From: Actinomadura montaniterrae
GTDB lineage: Bacteria; Actinomycetota; Actinomycetes; Streptosporangiales; Streptosporangiaceae
Assembly: GCF_008923365.1 (NCBI RefSeq)
Contig: NZ_WBMR01000065.1
Location: 1-46,369, forward strand
Reading direction: 5' to 3'
Length of the DNA stretch: 46,369 bases
Shown here: positions 17,465-23,691 of the stretch, in pieces
How the letters are laid out: every line of letters starts with the position of its first letter
Position numbering within the stretch: position 1 is the first letter of the stretch
The notes under the pieces: generated by a model
The model's input: only the letters and a program-made list of their open reading frames with translations
Databases searched by the model: none
Told to the model about the DNA's origin: nothing
Made by a program: the position numbers and the translations under genes

Positions 17465-17768
17465 CGCGGGCGAGGACCAGGCCGGAGACGATGAGGGCGA
17501 GCGCGGTCACGCGCCCGGCCGTCAGCGGATCCTTGTGGACGGCGACGCCCAGCGCGATCGCGCCGACCGCGCCGATGCCGGTGAAGATCGCGTAGGCGGT
17601 GCCGACCGGCAGGGTGCGCATCGCCTGCGCCAGCAGCCAGACCGCGGCCACCATGAGGGCGAGCGAGACGAGGGTCGGCAGCGGCCTGGTGAAGCCCTGG
17701 GTCGGCTTGATGCTCTGTGCCCAGGCGATCTCGACCAGCCCCGCCAGCCCGAGGACGAGCCAGTTCAT
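17448..17768 (-). CDS. Small multidrug resistance family exporter, Gdx (SugE) type
   Basis: A 106-residue protein with four membrane helices. The essential glutamate is Glu13, in GLVEIAWAQSIKPTQGF. The Trp-x4-Lys spacing after it (W16, K21) is the mark of the Gdx/SugE branch, which exports guanidinium in exchange for protons. The motif TLPVGTAYAIFTGIGAVG is also typical. It works as an antiparallel dimer in the membrane. Its start codon shares a base with the stop of the azoreductase-like gene, so both are in one TetR-controlled operon. Confidence 0.93.
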   Translation of the reverse strand: MNWLVLGLAGLVEIAWAQSIKPTQGFTRPLPTLVSLALMVAAVWLLAQAMRTLPVGTAYAIFTGIGAVGAIALGVAVHKDPLTAGRVTALALIVSGLVLARVTSPE

Positions 17769-18415
17769 CAGTACTCCTTGCCGAGGTCGCGGGCGGTTCC
17801 GAGCGCGGCGGCGTGCAACGCGTCGTGCTCGGCGCGCCGGTGGGCGAGGGCCGGGTCGACGCGTGAGTTGGCCAGCTCGGCGGCGATGAACGTCGCGTCC
17901 TCGACGGCGAAGTGGCCGGCGAAGAAGTCGCGGAGGAAGCGCTCCTGGTGGTCGAAGCGGGCCTTCGGCGCGCCGGGACCGTAGGCGCCGCCGCGGGCCG
18001 TGGCGACCACGAAGCGCCGCCCCGCGAGCGACATCCGCGGAAAGGTCACCTGGTCGAGCCACGCCTTCAGCGACGACGGGACCGAGTAGTTGTACATCGG
18101 GGTCGCGATCAGCACGACGTCCGCGGCCACCAGCTCGGCCAGCAGCGGCTCGACGATCTCCCACGCGGCGGCCTGCTCCGGCGTCCGGACGGCCTCCTTG
18201 TACCGGTCGACGTCGGTGATGCCGTGCGCCAGGACGTGGTCGCACAGCTCGGTCCACGCCTCGCCGATGTGCGGCACGGGCTCGGCCGCCAGGTCCCGGT
18301 GGACGTACGTCCCGCCGGGGTGGGCGTCCCGCCACGACCCGGCGAAGGCGTCGCCGATCTCGCGGCTGATCGAACGGCGCCGGGCGCTGGCGTCCAGGTG
18401 CAGCAACGTGGCCAT
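17768..18415 (-). CDS. FMN-dependent NADH-azoreductase-like flavodoxin-fold oxidoreductase
   Basis: A 215-residue AzoR-type protein. Strand 1 with the phosphate-binding loop is LLHLDASARRRSISREIG (4-21). The FMN-binding segment ATPMYNYSVPSSLKAWLD (104-121) is characteristic. A second segment, ATARGGAYGPG, is also conserved. Such enzymes reduce quinones or azo compounds with NAD(P)H, often as part of electrophile defence. GGGAGG precedes ATG 18415. It is co-transcribed with the exporter downstream and divergent from the TetR gene. Confidence 0.9.
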   Translation of the reverse strand: MATLLHLDASARRRSISREIGDAFAGSWRDAHPGGTYVHRDLAAEPVPHIGEAWTELCDHVLAHGITDVDRYKEAVRTPEQAAAWEIVEPLLAELVAADVVLIATPMYNYSVPSSLKAWLDQVTFPRMSLAGRRFVVATARGGAYGPGAPKARFDHQERFLRDFFAGHFAVEDATFIAAELANSRVDPALAHRRAEHDALHAAALGTARDLGKEY

Positions 18416-18433
18416 GAGGAGCCTCCCTTAACT

Positions 18434-18498
18434 GGACACAATGTCCGCTTGATGTGGGCCCCGACCGTAGCAACGATGTGGACACTTTGTCCACATCG
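18434..18498. promoter_or_regulatory. TetR operators between azoreductase-like and tetR genes
   Basis: One site is GGACA-CAA-TGTCC (18434-18446). The second is a perfect 25-bp palindrome at 18474-18498 with 11-bp arms (CGATGTGGACA) around CTT. Both share the core GGACA-N3-TGTCC. The second covers the likely -35 of the tetR promoter (TGGACA 18479-18484; -10 TAGAGT 18503-18508), the first lies just upstream of the azoreductase ribosome binding site. This fits repression of both directions by one TetR dimer type. Confidence 0.75.
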
Positions 18499-18515
18499 CT
18501 ACTAGAGTCGCCGCC

Positions 18516-19118
18516 ATGGAGTCCCGTACCGACCTGCTCAGCGGCCGTCCCGCCGGCGGCGGCCGGCCGCGCGAGCGCGCGGACGCGGCCCGCAACCGCG
18601 CCAAGGTCCTCGCCGCCGCCGCCGACCTGTTCGCCTCCCGCGACCCGCGCAGCGTGACCATGGACGACATCGCCAAGGCCGCGGGCGTCGGGCGGGGCAC
18701 GCTCTACCGCCGCTACCCCGACACCGTCTCGATCGCCCGCGCGCTCCTCGACGACCACGAGCGCGCGCTCCAGGAGCGCCTGCTGCGCGGCGACCCGCCC
18801 CTCGGCCCCGGCGCGCCCCCCGGCGACCGGCTGGCCGCCTTCTACGCCGCGATGGTCGAGCTACTGGAAGACCACATCGCGCTCGTCCTCGGAGCCGAGC
18901 AAGGCGCGGCGCGCTTCGCCGCCAGCGCCTACGGCTTCTGGCGCGCCCACGTCCGGATGCTGCTGGCCGAAGCGGGCACCCCCGCCCCGGCCGCCCTCAC
19001 CGACGCGCTCCTCGCCCCGCTGGCCCCCGACGTCTACGCCGAACAACGCCGCCAGGGCCTGACCCCCGCCGACATCACCACCGCCCTAACCCACCTGGCC
19101 CACGCCACCACCCACTGA
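18516..19118 (+). CDS. TetR-family repressor of the azoreductase/SMR operon
   Basis: A 200-residue TetR protein. The N-terminal HTH spans about 25-75 (VTMDDIAKAAGVGRGTLYRRYPD). The helical ligand-binding and dimer domain follows. Its -10 element ends 7 nt before the ATG and there is no Shine-Dalgarno, so the transcript is probably leaderless. It faces the divergent oxidoreductase/exporter genes across two palindromic operators. By analogy with quinone- or drug-responsive TetR systems, it probably releases DNA on binding a small toxic compound. Its last 33 nt overlap the convergent ATPase gene. Confidence 0.92.
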   Translation: MESRTDLLSGRPAGGGRPRERADAARNRAKVLAAAADLFASRDPRSVTMDDIAKAAGVGRGTLYRRYPDTVSIARALLDDHERALQERLLRGDPPLGPGAPPGDRLAAFYAAMVELLEDHIALVLGAEQGAARFAASAYGFWRAHVRMLLAEAGTPAPAALTDALLAPLAPDVYAEQRRQGLTPADITTALTHLAHATTH

Positions 19119-19538
19119 CATACGCGCCCAGATCCACTTGCCGCCGGCCGGGTCGTGGGTGGCACCGCAGCGGGTCGCGAGCGCCTGGACGATGTGCAGG
19201 CCCCAGCCGCCGTTGTCGTCGAACGCCTCCTCGGACAGGTCCAGGTCGTCGAGGGTGAGCTTCCGGAGCGGCTTCGGACGCGGAACACCGAGACCCGAGT
19301 CCCAGACGGCGATGATGACCCCCTGAGCGTCCCGGCTGAGCTGGAAACGGATCTCCTTGTGCGGCGTCTCGTACGCGGCATTCGTGACGAGCTCGGACAC
19401 GATCAGAAGCGCATCGTCGAGAATATGAAAATAGTCCCATTTGCACATCCAGGCGTCCGCCAGCGTCCGCGCCAGCCCCACCGTCGCCGGCGTCCCCAGC
19501 AGCGGAATGATCAAATCCCCCGTCGCCGTCATCACCAT
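19086..19538 (-). CDS. RsbW-like ATP-binding protein (HATPase_c), WhiJ-locus type
   Basis: A 150-residue histidine-kinase-like ATPase domain of the anti-sigma-factor type. The N box is SELVTNAAYE, the G1 box DSGLGVP and the G2 box GGWGLHIVQALATRCG. I start it at ATG 19538, where GAGGGTGGGG precedes; the longer upstream reading lacks a site. It is divergent from an XRE regulator and a DUF397 gene, the arrangement repeated many times in actinomycete genomes at whiJ-like loci controlling development. The ATPase may be a Ser kinase or binding partner of a regulator there. The 3' end overlaps tetR by 33 nt on the opposite strand. Confidence 0.88.
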   Translation of the reverse strand: MVMTATGDLIIPLLGTPATVGLARTLADAWMCKWDYFHILDDALLIVSELVTNAAYETPHKEIRFQLSRDAQGVIIAVWDSGLGVPRPKPLRKLTLDDLDLSEEAFDDNGGWGLHIVQALATRCGATHDPAGGKWIWARMSVGGGVGQVG

Positions 19539-19640
19539 CGTCCCCACCCTCGCCAACGTTTTCGATTTCTTGTGGCAAGGATCACCCGATCGTTCTACGT
19601 TGTGCCTGTAGTCCCCCGATCCGGATACAGGGAGAGAGCG

Positions 19641-20456
19641 ATGCCGATCGTCCGCGACCCCCTCAACCCGAAGCTCTCCATGTGGCACTTCCTGGCCTTC
19701 TACCTGCGGTTTTGGCGAGAGAAGATGGGGCTGTCACTCACCCAGTGCGGCGAGATAATGGGCGTGCAGCGCGGCACTGTATCCAACTTCGAGGCAGGAC
19801 GCCGCCGCCCGCAGGAAGACCATATGCGGGCACTCGACAAGCATTACGGAACTGGGTGGCTATTCCAGCTTTTGCTCTGGTTCGCCCGAATGGCCCACGA
19901 CCCGGACTGGGGACGCCAACTCGTCAAGTACGAGGAAGAGGCCCACATCATCAGGACCTACCACGGCCAGGTCATCCCGCTCGCCCTCCAGACCGACGAG
20001 TACACCTGGGCCTACGTCCAGTCAGGGACGCCCAAGGACTTCGAGGCCGCCATGGAACGGCGGAGCACCCGCAAGAGGTCGTTCTTCGACCGAGGGACCG
20101 ATGTGGAGATGTGGGCCGTCCTGGACGAGAGTGTCCTGGCCCGCGAGGTCGGCGGCCCGCAGGTGATGAAGGCGCAACTGGAGCATCTGCTGAAGCTGGC
20201 TGATCTACCTCAGATCAGCCTGCGAATCATTCCCTTCAAGTCCGGGGCACACCTCGGTGTCGACGGTGCTCTGCAGGTCCTCAGCTTGGAGAGCCGAGAC
20301 ATCGCCTACTCCGCCGCGCAGAACGGAGGTCGCTTGATCGAGACGCCTGGCGAGGTCCGCGAACTGTCCGTTAAGTTCGATCGCATAGGAGCGGCGGCTG
20401 CGTCCCTCGAGGCCTCCCGCGACATCATCAAGCGGTATCTGGAGAGCTACCAATGA
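19641..20456 (+). CDS. XRE-family HTH regulator with DUF5753 (WhiJ-like)
   Basis: A 271-residue protein. The helix-turn-helix is at about 18-60 (LRFWREKMGLSLTQCGEIMGVQRGTVSNFEAGRRRP). The C-terminal DUF5753 domain (about 90-265) has typical VIPLALQTDEYTWAYV and AHLGVDGALQVLSL segments. ATG 19641 has GGGAGAGAG upstream. The stop overlaps the DUF397 start (ATGA). In Streptomyces such XRE/DUF397 pairs work as a DNA-binding repressor and its small antagonist in developmental control. GC content is visibly lower here than in neighbours, as is common for these mobile paralogue sets. Confidence 0.93.
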   Translation: MPIVRDPLNPKLSMWHFLAFYLRFWREKMGLSLTQCGEIMGVQRGTVSNFEAGRRRPQEDHMRALDKHYGTGWLFQLLLWFARMAHDPDWGRQLVKYEEEAHIIRTYHGQVIPLALQTDEYTWAYVQSGTPKDFEAAMERRSTRKRSFFDRGTDVEMWAVLDESVLAREVGGPQVMKAQLEHLLKLADLPQISLRIIPFKSGAHLGVDGALQVLSLESRDIAYSAAQNGGRLIETPGEVRELSVKFDRIGAAAASLEASRDIIKRYLESYQ

Positions 20457-20647
20457 TCGTGCAGTGGCGGAAGAGCTCTTGCAGCGGCGGAGCCGACGAT
20501 GAGCACTGCGTTGAGCTGGGACGACTTGCGCCGGGCGCTGGCATCGGCGTCCGAGACTCCAAGGACCCGGACGGCGGACACCTCACCCTTACGTCCACCC
20601 AGTTCGCCGATCTCCTGACGCGGATCAAGCACACCCCCTCCGCCTGA
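20453..20647 (+). CDS. DUF397 small protein
   Basis: A 64-residue DUF397 protein with the diagnostic WRKSSCSGG start, a CVE segment, and GIGVRDSKDPDGGHLTL. It is translationally coupled to the XRE gene by an ATGA overlap. DUF397 proteins are thought to counteract the partner regulator, in toxin-antitoxin-like or WhiJ-like fashion. A strong terminator follows. Confidence 0.95.
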   Translation: MIVQWRKSSCSGGADDEHCVELGRLAPGAGIGVRDSKDPDGGHLTLTSTQFADLLTRIKHTPSA

Positions 20648-20676
20648 CCCGCACCCCCACGACACCACTCCCCCAG

Positions 20677-20705
20677 ACGGCCTGGCGGCCCCGCCGCCGG
20701 GCCGT
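20677..20705 (+). terminator. Terminator after the XRE/DUF397 pair
   Basis: A 12-bp stem with one G-U pair (ACGGCCTGGCGG/CCGCCGGGCCGT) around a 5-nt loop, 29 nt after the DUF397 stop. Confidence 0.75.
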
Positions 20706-20770
20706 CGCGCAGCGGTGACCAGCGCGGAAACCGCCTGACTTCTCCATGACACAAGTGTGATCATGAGCCG

Positions 20771-21247
20771 GTGGACATCGTGGTGCAATGGGTGCGCGTC
20801 TACTGGACAAAGGAATCCCGCGGAGGGCCAGGAGCCGTCCGACGCAGCGTGCTCCCCGAGGCCTTCCCACTCCCGGAGGCCGAGCCGCCCTTCGTCCACG
20901 AAATGCACATGCTTGAGCGGAACGGCTTCTCTCCCAGCACGACCGTCACCAGCGGGCACCCGCCGAAATCGCAGGTCGAGATGACCGAAGCCGACAACTG
21001 CCTCCGCGTCCTCCCGGTCAGGGACGCACCCGAGTGGGCGAGCAGTGGGCTCGACGTCACCTGGCGGCCGGCAGCCGTGACCATGCGGCCCCGGCAGACC
21101 CTGCGCTGGCAGATCAACCACCGCCTCACTGCCGAAGGCGGCTGGTACTACCGGCTCGACACCCTCAACGTCTCCTACGGCAACCGCACAACCGAAGTCT
21201 TCCTTCGCCCGCCGACTCACCGAGTCGACGAACGCTCCCTTCTCTGA
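20771..21247 (+). CDS. Hypothetical protein, lower-GC accessory gene
   Basis: A 158-residue protein of no family I recognise. It has no signal peptide, membrane segment or repeats and looks beta-rich, with aromatic strands such as GGWYYRLDTLNVSYGNRTTEVFL near the end. The GTG start at 20771 has no Shine-Dalgarno, and an imperfect palindrome (20746-20764, ATGACACA..TGTGATCAT) lies just before it, so the start and even the expression are uncertain. It follows a WhiJ-type trio, and codon use here is less GC-biased, suggesting acquired DNA. Confidence 0.5.
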   Translation: MDIVVQWVRVYWTKESRGGPGAVRRSVLPEAFPLPEAEPPFVHEMHMLERNGFSPSTTVTSGHPPKSQVEMTEADNCLRVLPVRDAPEWASSGLDVTWRPAAVTMRPRQTLRWQINHRLTAEGGWYYRLDTLNVSYGNRTTEVFLRPPTHRVDERSLL

Positions 21248-21609
21248 CGCGGACCGACGATCGACCGTTCGCCCGGACATCCGTCCTGCGAACGGCCCGT
21301 AGCCCGCCTGGCGGCCACGGAGGCACGCTGCTGGACGGAGCCGCCACAACCCGCCGGGCTCGAGCTCCTCTCCATCACTCCGGCCGCCGGCGCCCGGCCA
21401 CGATGCCCGCTGCTCCCGCGCACACCCGACCCCGGAGCCCCCGGCGAGCCGTCTTCAGGTGCCGCGGCCGGCGCCGAGATCCACCGGGGCCTGCGGAAAC
21501 CTTTGATGACGGTTTACTTTGCCAGGACTTGAGACACATCTTGCGGTGCTTAAGTTTGCATTTGCCCACCCCGGTTGTGCCCTGAGACTAGGCGCATGTA
21601 GGGGGAGAC
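21248..21609. other. Intergenic region without gene
   Basis: No reading frame with credible codon use was found. From about 21500 the sequence becomes AT-richer (TTTGATGACGGTTTACTTTGCC, then TTAAGTTTGCATTTG), where a promoter for the small membrane protein at 21610 is likely, but no convincing -35/-10 pair stands out. Confidence 0.5.
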
Positions 21610-21879
21610 ATGACGAAGACGAAGGAACGGGAGCGGGCGGAGGTCGAGCCTCCCAAACGCCGGCACCGCGTATTCCCCTGGGTCTTCCTGGGGGTGCAGA
21701 TCATATTCCTGGTCTGGATCATCACGGGAGCGAACTCCGGTGGCGACTGCCCAGCTGGGCAGCAGAACGCCTGCGACGCCGGGACGACGATCGGAGTAGG
21801 GCTCATAATCGGTCTCTGGGTCGCCGTGGACATCATTCTCGCGCTGACGTACCTCATGTTCCGCGTCTTCCGGAAGTAG
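21610..21879 (+). CDS. Small two-helix membrane protein
   Basis: An 89-residue protein. A basic cytosolic tail (1-22) is followed by a membrane helix (about 23-41, FPWVFLGVQIIFLVWIITG). A short loop with two cysteines (GDCPAGQQNACDAG) comes next, then a second helix (about 60-84) and a basic end. Both cysteines are on the outside loop and could form a disulfide. Similar unnamed proteins are common in Streptomyces. GGGGGAGAC stands immediately before the ATG. No function is known. Confidence 0.8.
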   Translation: MTKTKERERAEVEPPKRRHRVFPWVFLGVQIIFLVWIITGANSGGDCPAGQQNACDAGTTIGVGLIIGLWVAVDIILALTYLMFRVFRK

Positions 21880-21901
21880 CGGCCCGCCAGAACCGGACGC
21901 A

Positions 21902-21921
21902 GATGCACCGCGCCGTGCATC
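21902..21921 (+). terminator. Hairpin followed by T-rich tract
   Basis: GATGCAC-CGCGCC-GTGCATC is a perfect 7-bp stem, with TCTGGATTCTTTCT following. It lies 23 nt after the membrane protein stop and is a plausible intrinsic terminator. Confidence 0.55.
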
Positions 21922-21967
21922 GTCTGGATTCTTTCTGCGGTGAAGGCGGCTCTGAAAGGAGAGCACA

Positions 21968-22432
21968 TTGAGGAAGTCAGCCCTACTTCTCGGAATACTG
22001 ACCATTCTGGCCCTGGTGTTCGCATCGGCGTGGACGTCCCAGGCCGCCCCCGCACAGGCGCAGCCGCACGGCGCGGCGGGCGCGGTCGTGGTCAAGCCCG
22101 GGCCGGTCAAGCTGGACGCCAAGCGGGCCCAGGCTCAAGACAGCGTCCTCAACACCGGCACTCCGCTCAGCTGCGTCCGGGTCACGGTGACCAACCAGTC
22201 CGGGGACGACGTCGACGTCAACCCGCTGTACTTCTCGATCACCGACACCGGCAACACGAAGCACGACCCCGGCTCGGCCCTCGGTGAATACGACGGAGAG
22301 ATCGCCGCGACGACGCTCGCCCCGCACGAGAACGTCAAGGGCCTAGTCTGCGCCGAGGGGCACTTCCAGCCCAAGGTGGTCGCCATGACCGACGCGCTGT
22401 TCTCCGAGATAGCCCGCGCCAACGTCCACTGA
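21968..22432 (+). CDS. Secreted protein with DUF4352-like beta-sandwich
   Basis: A 154-residue exported protein. The TTG start (21968) has AAAGGAG 8 nt upstream. A signal peptide is clear (residues 1-26, ALLLGILTILALVFASAWTSQAA). The mature part has SCVRVTVTNQSGDDVDVNPLYFSITD, the layout of DUF4352/Ig-like extracellular domains, and two cysteines (in LSCVRV and GLVCAEG) that may pair. The role is unknown; it may sit at the cell surface. Confidence 0.8.
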   Translation: MRKSALLLGILTILALVFASAWTSQAAPAQAQPHGAAGAVVVKPGPVKLDAKRAQAQDSVLNTGTPLSCVRVTVTNQSGDDVDVNPLYFSITDTGNTKHDPGSALGEYDGEIAATTLAPHENVKGLVCAEGHFQPKVVAMTDALFSEIARANVH

Positions 22433-22435
22433 GCT

Positions 22436-22652
22436 CATTCCATCCTCATCGGTCCTGGTGGCGGAGAGAGTAGCGATCGCGCCGCCCGCTCCCACATACC
22501 CCTTGTCGGCGTAGCAGGCGATCGCCCGCGGCGTGGCACCCCACAGTCGGTCGGTGGCCAGGTCGGCGAGCAGCTCGATCACCTCGGTGACGGAGCGGTG
22601 CGCGGTCGCGGGCCGAGCGAGACAGATCGAGGGCAGCGCGACTGAACAGCAT
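22436..22652 (-). pseudogene. Decayed IS5-type DDE transposase, internally deleted and frameshifted
   Basis: On the minus strand, ATG 22652 begins MLFSRAALDLSRS, a usual start of an IS5-like actinobacterial transposase. The frame then breaks. A second frame continues with VTEVIELLADLA and, after another gap, ACYADKGYVGAGGAIATL, the conserved segment around the second catalytic region. Most of the about 250-residue protein, including the first DDE aspartate and the C-terminus, is missing. The sequence is a dead remnant. The intact start region keeps its regulatory hairpin (22656-22703). No terminal inverted repeats or target duplication can be identified with confidence. Confidence 0.8.
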
Positions 22653-22655
22653 CGG

Positions 22656-22703
22656 AGCTCCTGGTAGGTCGAGATCGTCGCAGATCTCGACCTACCAGGA
22701 GCT
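22656..22703. promoter_or_regulatory. Perfect 21-bp hairpin holding the transposase ribosome binding site
   Basis: Arms 22656-22676 and 22683-22703 are exact reverse complements around the loop GTCGCA. On the minus strand the second arm ends 3 nt before the transposase ATG and contains its AGGAG site. If transcribed from outside, the site is buried in the stem. Confidence 0.85.
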
Positions 22704-22864
22704 TTCTCGTCGTCGACCGGCGTCCGGTACGAGCCCGGTCCGTGTACTGCGGCACCCCCGGCGTGCCGGGCTTCTTCCCTGAGCGCCGGGACCGGCGGCT
22801 CTGTGTCCCGGGACGTGTCCGCGTCCACTCTTCGGGTGACCGTCCACCATGAAAGGAACGGGTC

Positions 22865-23572
22865 ATGGACATCAGGACACTCGCGCGGTACGGGGCCGCC
22901 GGCACGCTGGTGATCGCACCGGCGGTATTGCTCGCCGCCGGATTCGTCAACCCGGTCGGCGACACCGACGGCCAGAGCGTGGCGGACCAGGTGGCGAAGG
23001 TCGTCGCCCACCAGGGCGCGATGCGGGCGGCGCTCGCGCTGGACGTGCTGACCCTGCTGGTCGTGCCGGCGATGCTCGCCGTCGCTCGGCTGGCGCGGCG
23101 GGGCGCGCCGCGGCTGGCGCTGGCCGGCGGCTGGATCGCCGGCGCGGGGTGGTTGGCGGGCGTGGTCGGGCTCCTGCCACTGGACGCCGTGCTGTACGAG
23201 GCGGCGCGCAACCCCGGGCCGGGGACGGCGGCGCTCGTCGACGCGATCGAGGGCGACGCACTGATCGGCGTCTTCACCCTGGTCTTCGTGCTCGGCCACA
23301 TCGTCGGCGGCGTGCTGCTCGGCGCCGCGCTGTGGCGGTCCCGCGCCGTCCCCCGGTCCGCGGGGCTGCTCGTCGGGATCACTCCGCTGATCCACCTGGC
23401 GTCGCACATCGTCGGCTCGCCCGCCGTGGACGACGTGGCGAGCGTGACGATGCTGGCCGGGTTCGTGATCTGCGCGGCCGCCATCGTCCGGCTGGCCGAC
23501 GGGGACTGGGACGCGGCGCCGGCCGACCCGGCCGGGCGGCCGCTGGCCGAGCCCGCCACCGCACGGCCGTGA
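22865..23572 (+). CDS. Multi-pass membrane protein, unknown
   Basis: A 235-residue protein with about six hydrophobic segments (about 12-28, 58-75, 84-108, 138-160, 168-184, 195-210). A conserved-looking HIVGGVLLGAALWRSR stretch and a first extracytoplasmic loop rich in Asp/Gln (VNPVGDTDGQSVADQVAK) are notable. It looks like the DUF4386-like membrane proteins often found near two-component systems. GAAAGGAAC precedes ATG 22865. Two strong hairpins follow, so it is probably transcribed alone, but it may be a partner or target of the histidine kinase at 23692. Confidence 0.8.
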   Translation: MDIRTLARYGAAGTLVIAPAVLLAAGFVNPVGDTDGQSVADQVAKVVAHQGAMRAALALDVLTLLVVPAMLAVARLARRGAPRLALAGGWIAGAGWLAGVVGLLPLDAVLYEAARNPGPGTAALVDAIEGDALIGVFTLVFVLGHIVGGVLLGAALWRSRAVPRSAGLLVGITPLIHLASHIVGSPAVDDVASVTMLAGFVICAAAIVRLADGDWDAAPADPAGRPLAEPATARP

Positions 23573-23591
23573 CCACCGGGACCGCTGGGAC

Positions 23592-23652
23592 CTCCGGCCG
23601 GCCGCAGCCGGCCGGAGGGCGCCGTCGCCCGCGGGGGCGGCGACGGACGCCC
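23592..23652 (+). terminator. Two consecutive strong hairpins
   Basis: The first is CTCCGGCCGGC-CGCA-GCCGGCCGGAG (23592-23617, 11 bp perfect). The second pairs 23617-23629 with 23639-23652 with one bulged A. They lie between the membrane protein stop and the kinase start and should stop read-through. Confidence 0.7.
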
Positions 23653-23691
23653 CTCTGGCGACCCGGCCCGCCATGGCCGACAATCGCTGCC

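Noticed and set aside
19155..19640. N-terminal extension of the XRE regulator
   Set aside because: The part is antisense to the ATPase gene, and ATG 19641 has a good ribosome binding site just before the HTH.
21034..21585. 183-codon plus-strand frame after the hypothetical gene
   Set aside because: It starts inside the 20771-21247 gene, is Arg/Pro-rich and has no ribosome binding site or recognisable motif.
22436..22703. Active insertion sequence
   Set aside because: The transposase is internally deleted and frameshifted, and no matching terminal inverted repeats or target duplication were found.
22849..23691. Extension of the histidine kinase by 281 codons upstream
   Set aside because: It overlaps a well-formed membrane protein gene in another frame and runs through two strong hairpins; ATG 23692 begins the first membrane helix directly.
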